From positions 1 through 22,637 of IMG/VR virus record IMGVR_UViG_3300009164_000379: a DNA stretch of 22,637 bases, one strand, 5' to 3'. The notes under the pieces were generated by a model. The model searched no databases, was not told where the DNA came from, and worked only from the letters and a program-made list of their open reading frames with translations. A program made the position numbers and the translations under genes. This DNA comes from a virus. The stretch's first letter is position 1; every line of letters starts with the position of its first letter. This document shows, one piece after another, positions 1-7,592 of this stretch.

Positions 1-1
1 A

Positions 2-1072
2 GGACAAGCTCGTACCATTATGTGGGACTTGTTAATGGACTTAGGCAGACCCATTATCAAATCTGCTCACATTAACAACTTAGAGATTACTTTAGTTAAC
101 GGCAGGAAAATCCTCATTAGAGGAGCTGATAACCAAGACTCTTTGCGTGGTGTGTCTTTGTCATATTTGGTAATGGACGAGGTAGCGTTTATTAAACCAG
201 AGATTTGGGAACGAGTGCTTCGTGCAGCGTTGTCAGATAAAAAAGGTAGAGCAATGTTTATTTCTACTCCTTCTGGTCGTAATCACTTTTATGAGTGGTT
301 TCAGTTGGGACAAAGTGGAGAAGATGAGGATTGGAAGTCTTGGCACTTTACCACCGCAGATAATGAGACGATTGACCCTAAAGAGATTGAAGCTGCAAAG
401 CGTACGTTAAGTTCCTTTGCATTTAACCAAGAGTATTTGTCTTCCTTTAACAACTCAGGCTCTGGATTGTTTAAAGAAGAATGGATTAAGTTTGGTGAAG
501 AACCTAAAGATGGTTCATGGTATATTGCAGTAGACTGTGCTGGCTTTGAAGAAGTTGGTAAGAAGCAAACTAATAAACGACTCGATAAAACCGCTATAGC
601 GTGTGTGAAGGTAGATAACAGCAATGTGTGGTTTGTGGACAAAATTGAATGTGGTCGTTGGTCGACTGAAGAAACTGCGCTTAGAATACTCAAGAACATA
701 CAAGAATACCAGCCGCTGGCTGTAGGGATTGAGCGAGGAATCGCTAAACAAGCAATTATGAATCCTTTGATGGATGCAATGCGTAGAATGAACTGTTACG
801 CACACATCGAAGAATTGACGCATGGCAATAAAAAGAAAGTAGATAGGGTTACTTGGGCTTTGCAAGGTAACTTTGAGCATGGCAGGATTGTGCTAAATGC
901 TGACACAGACTTTGAATTATTTGTAGATGAGTTGTTGATGTTTCCAACGCAAGGTGTACACGATGATACTGTCGATGCTTTAGCGTACATTGAACAACTT
1001 GTAAGACCTAACTTTGATGCTGACGATGGCGGAGATGAGTGGGAAACTCTTGACGTAATTAGTGGTTATTAA
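2..1072 (+). CDS. terL: Terminase large subunit, C-terminal part (5' end outside window)
   Basis: ATP-driven DNA-packaging motor and headful or cos nuclease that docks on the portal. The frame is open to the left edge, so the Walker A region is missing. Numbering from the first visible Met (base 20): Walker B is LSYLVMDE at residues 47-54. The coupling motif ISTP at 81-84 is followed by the SGRNHFYEW segment usual in this family. The RNase H-like nuclease domain starts with YIAVDCAG (Asp172). It continues with an acidic VGIERG strand and ends with HDDTVDALAY, which supplies the late metal-binding aspartates. The C-terminus is acidic. The portal gene follows 11 bases downstream, the usual terL-portal order. 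The family call is secure. The packaging type (cos, pac or direct terminal repeat) cannot be read from this part. Confidence 0.95.
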   Translation, partial: GQARTIMWDLLMDLGRPIIKSAHINNLEITLVNGRKILIRGADNQDSLRGVSLSYLVMDEVAFIKPEIWERVLRAALSDKKGRAMFISTPSGRNHFYEWFQLGQSGEDEDWKSWHFTTADNETIDPKEIEAAKRTLSSFAFNQEYLSSFNNSGSGLFKEEWIKFGEEPKDGSWYIAVDCAGFEEVGKKQTNKRLDKTAIACVKVDNSNVWFVDKIECGRWSTEETALRILKNIQEYQPLAVGIERGIAKQAIMNPLMDAMRRMNCYAHIEELTHGNKKKVDRVTWALQGNFEHGRIVLNADTDFELFVDELLMFPTQGVHDDTVDALAYIEQLVRPNFDADDGGDEWETLDVISGY

Positions 1073-1083
1073 TAAGGAACAAA

Positions 1084-3078
1084 ATGGCTGAGAACATGGA
1101 CATGAACGAAGGTACGATGTGGGAAGAACCCTCTGAGTCCGATAAGGAACTTACTGCGTTTGTTGTAAACCATTGTGATAGATGGAGAGATTCTCGTGAT
1201 GAGAACTATCTAGAAGACTGGAAAGAGTATGAGCGTATCTTTCGTGGTGTCTGGGCTTCCGAAGATAAGACTCGTGAATCAGAGCGTAGTCGTCTAATTA
1301 GTCCTGCTACGCAGCAAGCTGTTGAGACTCGTCATGCTGAAATCATGGAAGCAGTCTTTGGTAATGGTGAGTTCTTTGACATCAAAGACGACATCACAGA
1401 CATAAACAACAATCCAATGGATGTTGAAGCAATCAAAGCATTGCTTAAAGAAGACTTAGAAAAACACAAGATTCGTAAAGCTGTTGACCAAATTGAATTG
1501 ATGGCAGAGATTTATGGTACTGGTATTGGTGAACTTATCGTTAAGCAAGAAAAAGAATTTATTCCTGCTACAATGCCAATGCCGGGAACAACACAAGCAG
1601 CTTATGGAATACAAGAAAAAGAATACTTCTGTGTTAAAGTAAACCCAGTCAATCCTAAGAATTTCTTAATTGACCCTAACGCTACTTCTATTGATGATGC
1701 AATGGGCTGTGCAGTTGAGAAGTTTGTATCTATTCACAAAGTCGTAGAAGGAATGGAAAAAGGTATCTATCGCAAAGTCAATATTGGACCTGCTGCAGTA
1801 GATGATGACTTAGAAGTAACTCAAGAAGTCATTCAGTATCAAGATGATAAAGTCAAACTTCTTACTTATTATGGTTTAGTTCCTAGAGAATACTTAGAAC
1901 AACTTGAAAACAAAGATGGAGAAGAGGTTGTTGACCTGTTTCCAGATGATTCAGTAGCGGACAACTATAGCGACTTAGTTGAAGCGATTGTGGTAATTGC
2001 CAATGATGGACTGCTCTTAAAAGCAGAAAAGAATCCCTACATGACCAATGACCGCCCTATCGTATCTTATCAAGACGATACTGTCCCTAATCGTTTCTGG
2101 GGTCGTGGCACAGTAGAAAAAGCCTACAATATGCAAAAGGCAATTGATGCACAGCTTCGCAGCCATTTAGATAGTCTAGCCCTAACTACTGCTCCAATGA
2201 TTGCTATGGACGCTACAAGGCTTCCTAGAGGTGCTAAGTTTGAAGTTAAACCCGGTAAAGCGATTCTTACCAATGGTAATCCAGCAGAAATCCTCTATCC
2301 ATTTAAATTTGGACAAGTAAGTCCTGAAAATTTTGCTACTTCTAAAGAGTTTGAGCGTATGCTCTTGATGGCAACCGGTACTTTAGATAGCCAAGGCATG
2401 GTATCTCAAGCTACTCGTGACTCATCTGGCGCTGGTATGTCGATGGCTGTGTCTGGAATTATCAAGAAGTACAAGCGTACCCTGACAAATTTCCAAGAAG
2501 ACTTCATGGTTCCGTTGATTCGTAAAGCGGTCTTCCGTTATATGCAATTTGACCCTGAGCGTTATCCTTCTGTAGACATGAAGTTCATTCCTACAGCTAC
2601 TTTGGGTATTATGGCTCGTGAATATGAACAGCAACAGCTTATTGGCTTGTTACAAACACTAGGACCTAATACTCCTGTATTGCCAATCATCCTCAAAGGT
2701 ATTATTGCTAACTCTAGCCTATCTAATCGGGCTGAAATGGAGCAAGCATTGACCAAAATGAGTGAACCTGACCCACAACAGGCTCAAATGCAGCAGATGG
2801 CAGCACAGTTGCAGATACAGCAAAGTCAGGCTCAGACTCAATCGTTGCAAGCAAAAGCACAAAAAGATGCTGCAGATGCTCAAAAGACCATGATTGAAGC
2901 ACAAATGGCTCCACAAGAGATGCAATTAAAGGCTGCAACAGCTCTATCTAAGGTAAATAAGCCAGAGAAACAGATGACTGACTTTGAAAAGCGTCTAAAA
3001 ATTGGTGAATTAGCTTTAAAAGAGCAAGATATTGTCAATCGTGGCAAGATTGTTGAACTTCAGATGAAGAAAAACTAA
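1084..3078 (+). CDS. Portal protein (head-to-tail connector)
   Basis: Dodecameric ring at the capsid vertex through which DNA enters and leaves; it binds terminase during packaging and the tail adaptor afterwards. At 664 aa it is in the size range of large podoviral portals (P22-like). The N-terminal part (about 1-110) is helical and charged, with a WRDSRDENYLEDWKEYERIF-type segment and an LISPATQQAVETRHAEIMEAVFG stretch that I recognise from portals of this group. The core contains a conserved-looking NRFWGRGTVEKAYNMQKAID segment. Residues about 562-619 are rich in Gln, Ala and Met and predicted helical or coiled coil, which fits the barrel or crown helix. An AAGGA ribosome site at 1074-1078 precedes the ATG by 5 bases. 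Its place between terminase and scaffold supports the call. I infer the fold from layout and motifs, not from alignment. Confidence 0.88.
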   Translation: MAENMDMNEGTMWEEPSESDKELTAFVVNHCDRWRDSRDENYLEDWKEYERIFRGVWASEDKTRESERSRLISPATQQAVETRHAEIMEAVFGNGEFFDIKDDITDINNNPMDVEAIKALLKEDLEKHKIRKAVDQIELMAEIYGTGIGELIVKQEKEFIPATMPMPGTTQAAYGIQEKEYFCVKVNPVNPKNFLIDPNATSIDDAMGCAVEKFVSIHKVVEGMEKGIYRKVNIGPAAVDDDLEVTQEVIQYQDDKVKLLTYYGLVPREYLEQLENKDGEEVVDLFPDDSVADNYSDLVEAIVVIANDGLLLKAEKNPYMTNDRPIVSYQDDTVPNRFWGRGTVEKAYNMQKAIDAQLRSHLDSLALTTAPMIAMDATRLPRGAKFEVKPGKAILTNGNPAEILYPFKFGQVSPENFATSKEFERMLLMATGTLDSQGMVSQATRDSSGAGMSMAVSGIIKKYKRTLTNFQEDFMVPLIRKAVFRYMQFDPERYPSVDMKFIPTATLGIMAREYEQQQLIGLLQTLGPNTPVLPIILKGIIANSSLSNRAEMEQALTKMSEPDPQQAQMQQMAAQLQIQQSQAQTQSLQAKAQKDAADAQKTMIEAQMAPQEMQLKAATALSKVNKPEKQMTDFEKRLKIGELALKEQDIVNRGKIVELQMKKN

Positions 3079-3086
3079 TAAAACGC

Positions 3087-3115
3087 TTGACTTTTCAATA
3101 AAACTGTGGTAAAAT
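3087..3115 (+). promoter_or_regulatory. Sigma70-type promoter ahead of the head-assembly genes
   Basis: A -35 box TTGACT (3087-3092) and a -10 box TAAAAT (3110-3115) are separated by exactly 17 bases; each matches the bacterial consensus at 5 of 6 positions. The site lies in the 89-base gap between the portal stop and the next ATG, so it is not buried in coding sequence. A start of transcription near 3122 is expected. It would drive the zinc-ribbon, scaffold and capsid genes using host RNA polymerase. Confidence 0.75.
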
Positions 3116-3127
3116 ACGGCTATATAA

Positions 3128-3147
3128 GTAAGTAAGCACTCACTTAC
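3128..3147 (+). promoter_or_regulatory. Inverted repeat in the 5' leader just after the promoter
   Basis: GTAAGT (3128-3133) and ACTTAC (3142-3147) form a perfect 6-base inverted repeat with an 8-base spacer. An alternative fold pairs GTAAG (3132-3136) with CTTAC (3143-3147) around 6 bases. It starts about 6 bases after the expected transcription start and ends 20 bases before the ATG at 3168. It could be an operator or a 5' stabilising hairpin. No U-run follows, so it is not a terminator. The function is inferred from position only. Confidence 0.4.
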
Positions 3148-3167
3148 ATTCTCCAAAAGGACAAAGA

Positions 3168-3419
3168 ATGGATGAAAAATTACAAGCCTATTACGAGGCA
3201 AGATTCTCGATGATGGCAACAGACGGCTGGAAAGATTTGATTGAAGACGCTCAAGGCTTCTTCGACGGATTGAATAAAGTCGTAGCAATACAGAATGAAA
3301 ATGATTTGTTTATGAAGAAAGGGCAGTTAGACGTTCTTCAGTGGCTATTAAGCCTTAAAGACAGTTCATCACAGACCTATGAGCAGCTCATGTCGGGAGA
3401 CTCAGCAGATGGCTCTTAG
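3168..3419 (+). CDS. Small helical phage protein of unknown function (portal-scaffold interval)
   Basis: An 83-aa acidic protein with no signal peptide or membrane segment. The sequence is mostly helical and carries the landmarks LQAYYEARFSMMATDGW near the N-terminus and FMKKGQLDVLQWLLSLKD in the middle. I recognise this pattern from small proteins next to capsid genes of marine and freshwater podoviruses, where no function is established. It is the first gene after the promoter, with AAGGA at 3157-3161 spaced 6 bases from the ATG. The last 11 bases overlap the next gene. A role in head assembly is a guess from position. Confidence 0.8.
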   Translation: MDEKLQAYYEARFSMMATDGWKDLIEDAQGFFDGLNKVVAIQNENDLFMKKGQLDVLQWLLSLKDSSSQTYEQLMSGDSADGS

Positions 3420-3642
3420 GGTATTTGATTTCCTCTGTGAAGAGGGACACTTACACGAACACTTTGTTAGTTATGAGGTGACAGAAGTAGCGTGTAAGGA
3501 TTGTAGTAAACCTGCTTTAAGACAGATTTCAACTCCTACTATCTATTTGGAACCATTTTCAGGGAACTTCTCTGCAGCGGCAGATAGATGGGCTAGAAAT
3601 AGAGCTGAGAAACAGAAACTAGAGCAGAAACAAAACTCCTAA
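3409..3642 (+). CDS. FmdB-like single zinc-ribbon protein
   Basis: A 77-aa protein. A longer reading from 3379 is possible, but the ATG at 3409 has a GGGAGA site (3395-3400) at 8 bases and gives the family-like start MALRVFDFLC. The first metal knuckle is reduced: C10 then GH (CEEGH). The second is a normal C-x2-C (CKDC) about 25 residues later. After the ribbon come a short beta-rich part and a PFSGNFSAAADRWARNRAEK segment that ends in a charged helix. Similar ribbon-plus-GDFPGAA-like proteins occur beside capsid genes in other phages, with no proven role. They may bind nucleic acid or act in assembly. The gene overlaps the preceding one by 11 bases. The ribbon is well supported; the function is not. 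Confidence 0.75.
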   Translation: MALRVFDFLCEEGHLHEHFVSYEVTEVACKDCSKPALRQISTPTIYLEPFSGNFSAAADRWARNRAEKQKLEQKQNS

Positions 3643-3708
3643 GATACCTCGTAAGAGCCTTAGATTATTAATCCTAAAATCACTTGATATGGTGACAGGA
3701 GACTTTAA

Positions 3709-4521
3709 ATGGCAGCGACTTTTATTCAAGAAGAAGAATTGTTTAACGGCAATGAGCAAGAAGTAGTACACGATGTAACAGTTTCAGACGCTAACGCACA
3801 ACCTGAAACTAAACAGACTGAACCTGTAGAAGAATTACCTGAGAAGTATCGTGGTAAATCTGCTGCTGATATTGCAAGGATGCACCAAGAAGCTGAAAAG
3901 CTAATAGGTCGCCAAGCAAATGAGGTTCATGAAGTACGTTCACTTGCAGACCAACTGTTAAAACAACAACTCGACTCTAGAGCAAGAGAAACCCAACCAA
4001 TTGAAGAATCGCTTGACGAAGACTTTTTTGTAGACCCTAAACAGGCAGTTAACAGACAAGTTGAAAAGCACCCTGCTGTAATTGAAGCTAGACAAGCAGC
4101 TTTAGAAATGCGGAAGATGAAGACGACACAACAATTGTCGGCTAAACATCCTGATTTTTCAGTTATCTCACAAGATGCTGGATTCCAAGATTGGGTTAAA
4201 TCTTCTAAAATACGTCTAAATATGTTTGCCAAAGCCGACGCTGAATATGATTTTGAAAGCGCTGATGAGTTAATAAGTACCTACAAGGAACTTAAACAAA
4301 TCAAACAGCAAACTCAAAATGTTCAAACAGCGAAAGCCGAGAACAAAGCTCAAGAACAAGCAATGAGGGCAGCAACTGTAGATGTTGGCGGCGCTGGTGA
4401 GACTAGCCGAAAAGTATATCGAAGGGCAGACCTTATTAAACTGAGAATGACGGACCCTGACCGGTACATGGCACTTCAAGATGAAATCATGAGTGCTTAT
4501 GCCCAAGGACGAGTCAAGTAA
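3709..4521 (+). CDS. Capsid scaffolding protein
   Basis: A 270-aa acidic to highly charged helical protein directly before the major capsid gene, the normal place for the scaffold that guides procapsid assembly and then leaves. The N-terminal 60 residues are Glu/Gln/Pro-rich and probably disordered. Residues about 60-200 form long charged helices with ELPEKYRGKSAADIARMHQE and KHPDF landmarks. The C-terminal 35 residues are a basic helical segment (YRRADLIKLRMTDPDRYMAL, ending in AYAQGRVK), like the capsid-binding tail of other podoviral scaffolds such as T7 gp9-type proteins. There are no transmembrane segments and no protease motif. A GGAG site at 3698-3701 lies 7 bases from the ATG. The call is by composition, tail motif and position. 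Confidence 0.85.
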   Translation: MAATFIQEEELFNGNEQEVVHDVTVSDANAQPETKQTEPVEELPEKYRGKSAADIARMHQEAEKLIGRQANEVHEVRSLADQLLKQQLDSRARETQPIEESLDEDFFVDPKQAVNRQVEKHPAVIEARQAALEMRKMKTTQQLSAKHPDFSVISQDAGFQDWVKSSKIRLNMFAKADAEYDFESADELISTYKELKQIKQQTQNVQTAKAENKAQEQAMRAATVDVGGAGETSRKVYRRADLIKLRMTDPDRYMALQDEIMSAYAQGRVK

Positions 4522-4553
4522 TTTTAGAATTTATAATTTAAAGGAAATTTATC

Positions 4554-5474
4554 ATGGCATTAGGTACAGACCACGTCACAGTCACAACAGCAGCAACGTT
4601 CATCCCAGAAATCTGGAGTGACGAAATTGCCGCTGCTTACAAAAAATCATTAGTAGCAGCTAATCTTGTTAAAAAGATGTCTTTCAAAGGCAAAAAAGGC
4701 GATACAGTTCATATCCCTGTTCCAACTCGTGGTTCCGCAGCTTCCAAAACTGCAGGTTCACAAGTTACATTGATTGCAGCAACTGAATCAGAAGTAACAG
4801 TATCTATCAACAATCATTACGAATACAGCCGTTTGATTGAAGATATTGTCGAAGCTCAAGCATTGTCTTCACTACGTCAGTTCTACACAGACGACGCTGG
4901 CTACGCTTTGGCTAAACAAGTTGACACAGACTTGATTAAATTAGGTCGTGTTGCTCAATCTGGTGCTAACACAGCAGCTTACACCAAAGGCTACATCGGT
5001 GGTGATGGTTCCACATTGTATGTTGCTGCTTCTAACAACGCTTCTGCATTGACTGATGCTGGTATCCGTCGTGCTATCCAGCGTTTGGATGACAGCGATG
5101 TTCCAATGGATGGTCGTTTCTTCATCATTCCTCCATCAAGCCGTAACACATTGATGGGCTTGTCTCGTTACACTGAGCAAGCGTTTGTTGGTGAAGTTGG
5201 CTCTGCTAACACCATCCGCAATGGCGAAATTGGTAACCTTTATGGTATGCCTGTATTTGTATCTAGCAATGCTGATACAACTTCTGGCAGTACTGCAGCT
5301 CGTGCTTGCTTAATGGCGCACAAAGATGCAATGGTATTGGTTGAGCAAATGGGTGTTCGTTCACAAACTCAGTACAAACAAGAGTACCTCGGTACATTGT
5401 TCACTGCTGACACACTTTATGGTGTTTCAGAGTTGCGTGACTATGGTTCAGTTGCTTTGATTGTTCCAGCTTAA
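4554..5474 (+). CDS. Major capsid protein (HK97-type fold expected)
   Basis: Main shell protein, 306 aa, which suits a podoviral capsomer subunit with no cleaved delta domain. Near the N-terminus it has FIPEIWSDEIAAAYKKSLVAANLV, then a GKKGDTVHIPVPTRG strand-loop and an EYSRLIEDIVEAQAL helix. These are the landmarks of capsid proteins in this group of aquatic podoviruses. The C-terminal part has the YGVSELRDYGSVALIV ending. It follows the scaffold after 32 bases with an AAGGA site, and two terminator-like hairpins follow it, as behind the capsid genes of T7-type phages. It should be the most abundant virion protein. Codon use is regular and there is no frameshift signal. Confidence 0.93.
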   Translation: MALGTDHVTVTTAATFIPEIWSDEIAAAYKKSLVAANLVKKMSFKGKKGDTVHIPVPTRGSAASKTAGSQVTLIAATESEVTVSINNHYEYSRLIEDIVEAQALSSLRQFYTDDAGYALAKQVDTDLIKLGRVAQSGANTAAYTKGYIGGDGSTLYVAASNNASALTDAGIRRAIQRLDDSDVPMDGRFFIIPPSSRNTLMGLSRYTEQAFVGEVGSANTIRNGEIGNLYGMPVFVSSNADTTSGSTAARACLMAHKDAMVLVEQMGVRSQTQYKQEYLGTLFTADTLYGVSELRDYGSVALIVPA

Positions 5475-5488
5475 GTAGTTGATTGACT

Positions 5489-5522
5489 CTGCCCCGATAG
5501 AAACTGTTGGGGCAGTTTACTT
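5489..5522 (+). terminator. Hairpin 1 behind the capsid gene, likely rho-independent terminator
   Basis: CTGCCCC (5489-5495) pairs with GGGGCAG (5509-5515): 7 base pairs, mostly GC, with a 13-base loop. TTTACTTTAG follows directly. It begins 14 bases after the capsid stop codon. The T-run is interrupted, so termination may be partial, which would raise capsid mRNA over the downstream fibre genes. Confidence 0.7.
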
Positions 5523-5526
5523 TAGT

Positions 5527-5545
5527 ACTCTTTCATAAGAGTTTT
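5527..5545 (+). terminator. Hairpin 2 behind the capsid gene, weak terminator-like
   Basis: ACTCTT (5527-5532) pairs perfectly with AAGAGT (5537-5542) around a TCAT loop. The T's at 5543-5545 follow directly, and the last arm base is itself a T. The stem is short and AT-rich, so alone it would be weak. Eleven bases separate it from hairpin 1, which suggests a tandem pair. Confidence 0.5.
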
Positions 5546-5568
5546 AAAATAAACTGTAAAGGTACAAT

Positions 5569-5730
5569 ATGGTTCAATTCAAATGTATTATTTCTGGTAA
5601 CATTATTTCTTTTGAACACGAAGTAGATATTTCAACTACTCGTGATAATCCTGCTTATGAGGAAGTAAAAGAAGAAGTTAAAGAAGAAGTCAAGAAGACT
5701 GTAGCTAAGAAATCTACTAAAGAAGAATAA
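5569..5730 (+). CDS. Small charged protein following the capsid gene
   Basis: A 53-aa ORF starting ATGGTTCAATTC, with a weak ribosome site (AAAGG at 5558-5562). The first 30 residues look beta-rich (VQFKCIISGNIISFEHEVDI). The last 25 are a highly charged helix with an EEVK unit in tandem followed by a Lys-rich end. I recognise similar small ORFs just behind capsid genes of aquatic podoviruses; none has a known role. It ends 2 bases before the fibre gene. It could be a head-associated or decoration protein by position, but that is a guess. Coding is supported by its snug fit between terminator and fibre gene. Confidence 0.7.
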   Translation: MVQFKCIISGNIISFEHEVDISTTRDNPAYEEVKEEVKEEVKKTVAKKSTKEE

Positions 5731-5732
5731 CC

Positions 5733-7079
5733 TTGAGCCTATATAGAGGAGCTGGGGGTTCTGGGGACGCTACTAATGATGCTTCTAGTCAAGCAGTCTT
5801 AGCAACAGCCGCAGCTAACGCAGCCGAAGTATCTAAGAATCAAGCAGCAGCTTCCGCTAGTGCAGCATCGACTTCTGCCTCTGCAGCAAGTACTTCAGCA
5901 ACTGCAGCAGCTAGTTCGGCTAGTTCTGCCTCTGGCGCAAGTACTTCAGCGACTAATGCTGCCGCTTCTGCTAGTGCCGCAGCAACATCGGCAACTAATG
6001 CAAGTAATAGTGCAACGGCAGCAAGCACTTCAGCAACCGCTGCAGCAGCCTCAGAAAGCGCTGTAAGCACGTCTGCAAGCAACGCTAGTACCTCTGCATC
6101 AAGTGCGTCTACAAGCGCTACAAACGCTTCTAATAGTGCTTCTGCAGCATCAACGAGTGCCTCTAATGCTTCTACGTCAGCAACTTCTGCTTCAAGTTCT
6201 GCATCATCGGCTACTACGTCTGCAAGCAATGCCAGTACATCAGCAACAAACGCATCTAATTCTGCTACTTCAGCTTCAACATCAGCTTCAACAGCTACTA
6301 CTCAAGCGGGTATAGCAACTACTAAAGCAAGTGAAGCAAGTACTTCAGCAACAAATGCGGCTAGTTCAGCAACAGCAGCAGCAAGCAGTGCATCGAGTGC
6401 GTCTACCTCTGCCACTAATGCTACAACTGCACAAACAGCAGCAGAGTCTGCTAGAGACGCAACATTAGCTGCTTACGACAGTTTTGATGATAGATATTTA
6501 GGTGCTAAGTCTTCTGCACCAACATTAGATAACGATGGTAATGCTTTAGTTGGTGGAACACTGTACTTTGACACAGTAAGTCAAGGTATGAAGTTATACA
6601 CTGGTTCTGCTTGGGTTAATGCTTATGTTCCCGGAACAGACTACCTAGCTAAAGCTAATAATTTAAGTGATTTAAACTCTGCAGCGACTGCTAGAACTAA
6701 CTTAGGTCTCGGTACTGCAGCCACTACAGCATCAACATCGTATGCGACTGCTGCTCAGGGAACTACTGCAGATTCAGCTTATGCTGATAGGCTAAAGTGG
6801 GATGGTGGAGCAACTGGATTAGTAGCTGCTACAGGTCGTACTTCTTTAGGTCTTGGAACAGCAGCGACTGTGGACGACACTACTTTAGTTCATATAGCTG
6901 GCACAGAAACTATTACTGGCACTAAGACTTTTAGTGCAACAATTACAGGCTCTATTAGCGGTAATGCAGGAACAGCCACTAATGGAGTTGTCACAACTGG
7001 TAGTTATGCAGACCCTGCATGGATAACAGACTTGACAGGAAGTAAAATTAGTGGTACAATAGACGGAGGTTCTTTCTAA
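5733..7079 (+). CDS. Tail fibre protein with long alanine-heptad stalk
   Basis: A 448-aa fibre. I use the TTG at 5733, because it gives the N-terminus LSLYRGAGGSGDAT, which is a common opening of podoviral fibre proteins (YRG-GGSGDAT) and probably binds the tail. Residues 20-246 are about 32 seven-residue units of the type S-A-x-x-A-S-T, with Ala at a and d spacing, so a thin trimeric coiled coil is expected. Residues about 247-448 are globular or beta-rich, with GTLYFDTVSQGMKLYTGSAW, then NNLSDLNSAATARTNLGLG and a second TSLGLG unit, both typical of fibre shafts. The C-terminus is IDGGSF. There is no pyramid or tailspike enzyme motif. The receptor-binding part is probably supplied by the following small fibre genes. 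Confidence 0.88.
   Translation: MSLYRGAGGSGDATNDASSQAVLATAAANAAEVSKNQAAASASAASTSASAASTSATAAASSASSASGASTSATNAAASASAAATSATNASNSATAASTSATAAAASESAVSTSASNASTSASSASTSATNASNSASAASTSASNASTSATSASSSASSATTSASNASTSATNASNSATSASTSASTATTQAGIATTKASEASTSATNAASSATAAASSASSASTSATNATTAQTAAESARDATLAAYDSFDDRYLGAKSSAPTLDNDGNALVGGTLYFDTVSQGMKLYTGSAWVNAYVPGTDYLAKANNLSDLNSAATARTNLGLGTAATTASTSYATAAQGTTADSAYADRLKWDGGATGLVAATGRTSLGLGTAATVDDTTLVHIAGTETITGTKTFSATITGSISGNAGTATNGVVTTGSYADPAWITDLTGSKISGTIDGGSF
5790..6470 (+). repeat. Degenerate 21-base repeat encoding Ser/Ala/Thr heptads
   Basis: This stretch of the fibre gene encodes heptads of consensus S-A-T/S-N/A-A-S-T: 7 units (residues 20-68), a 3-residue interruption AST (69-71, bases 5937-5945), then 25 units without a break (72-246). 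The codons GCN, TCN/AGY and ACN vary, so the DNA repeat is imperfect while the protein phase is strict. The interruption is equivalent to a coiled-coil stutter. The low-complexity reading on the opposite strand is a by-product of this repeat. Confidence 0.85.
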
Positions 7080-7088
7080 GAAAAGATT

Positions 7089-7592
7089 ATGGCGACAATA
7101 GTTAAATTAAAAAATAGTGTAACAACAACCGCTGCTCCTAGTTCGCTAGTACAGGGCGAAGTTGCCGTTAACGTAACAGACAAAAAAGTCTGGGTCGGTA
7201 ACGCAGCTTCTTCTCCAGTTCAAGTACTTGGTGCTGGTGCTACAGTAGCTGGCACAACATTAACCATGACTGGTGATGGAACATTCAGCGGTACTGGTCA
7301 AGTTAAGGTTCCAGCAGGAACTACAGGACAGCGTAGCGGTTCTCCTGCTGCCGGTATGATGCGTTATAATAGCACTACTGGCACATTTGAAGGTTATACC
7401 ACAGCTTGGGGTTCTATCGGTGGCGGTGCTACTGGTGCTGGTGGCGATGCAGTCTTTCAAGAAAACTCTAGGACTGTAACAACTAGCTACACACTAACTA
7501 CTGGAAAGTCTGCATCTACTGTAGGTCCTATTACAGTAAATAGTGGTGTTACTTTAACTATTCCATCTGGTGAAAGATTGGTGATTCTGTAA
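7089..7592 (+). CDS. Tail fibre-like protein with tropism-determinant-type N-terminus
   Basis: A 167-aa beta-rich protein. The first 50 residues (VKLKNSVTTTAAPSSLVQGE, then AVNVTDKKVWVG) match the common phage fibre opening in which a P-x-L-x-x-GE-A-N pattern is followed by a VWVGN strand, as in major-tropism-determinant-type N-termini. The middle has GQRSGSPAAGMMRYNSTTGTFEGY-type text, a well-known fibre repeat element around MRYNS. The C-terminus from about residue 120 is a beta-strand repeat ending in TIPSGERLVIL, also familiar from fibre tips. It is probably a distal or side fibre component. Its TAA overlaps the ATG of the homing endonuclease (TAATG). Confidence 0.8.
   Translation: MATIVKLKNSVTTTAAPSSLVQGEVAVNVTDKKVWVGNAASSPVQVLGAGATVAGTTLTMTGDGTFSGTGQVKVPAGTTGQRSGSPAAGMMRYNSTTGTFEGYTTAWGSIGGGATGAGGDAVFQENSRTVTTSYTLTTGKSASTVGPITVNSGVTLTIPSGERLVIL

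Noticed and set aside
3652-3677. Imperfect dyads (TTAGATTA ... TAATCCTAA and TAAG-AGC-CTTA) before the scaffold gene
   Set aside because: Short, AT-rich and bulged, with no T-run and no clear operator symmetry; could be chance.
4509-4537. TATAAT at 4532-4537 as a capsid-gene promoter
   Set aside because: The -10 match is perfect but the -35 position reads ACGAGT, with no similarity to TTGACA, and the region is simply AT-rich.
5840-6229. 129-aa open frame on the minus strand, rich in Ala, Leu, Glu and Val
   Set aside because: It is the mirror of the GCN/TCN/ACN heptad repeat in the plus-strand fibre gene. It has no ribosome site and no own composition signal.
5860-6315. Leu/Gln-rich plus-strand open frames inside the fibre repeat
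   Set aside because: These are out-of-frame readings of the same repeat; the fibre frame is the only one with recognisable domains.
5733-6470. A CRISPR-like or tandem DNA repeat array
   Set aside because: The 21-base periodicity is purely coding and degenerate, with no spacers.
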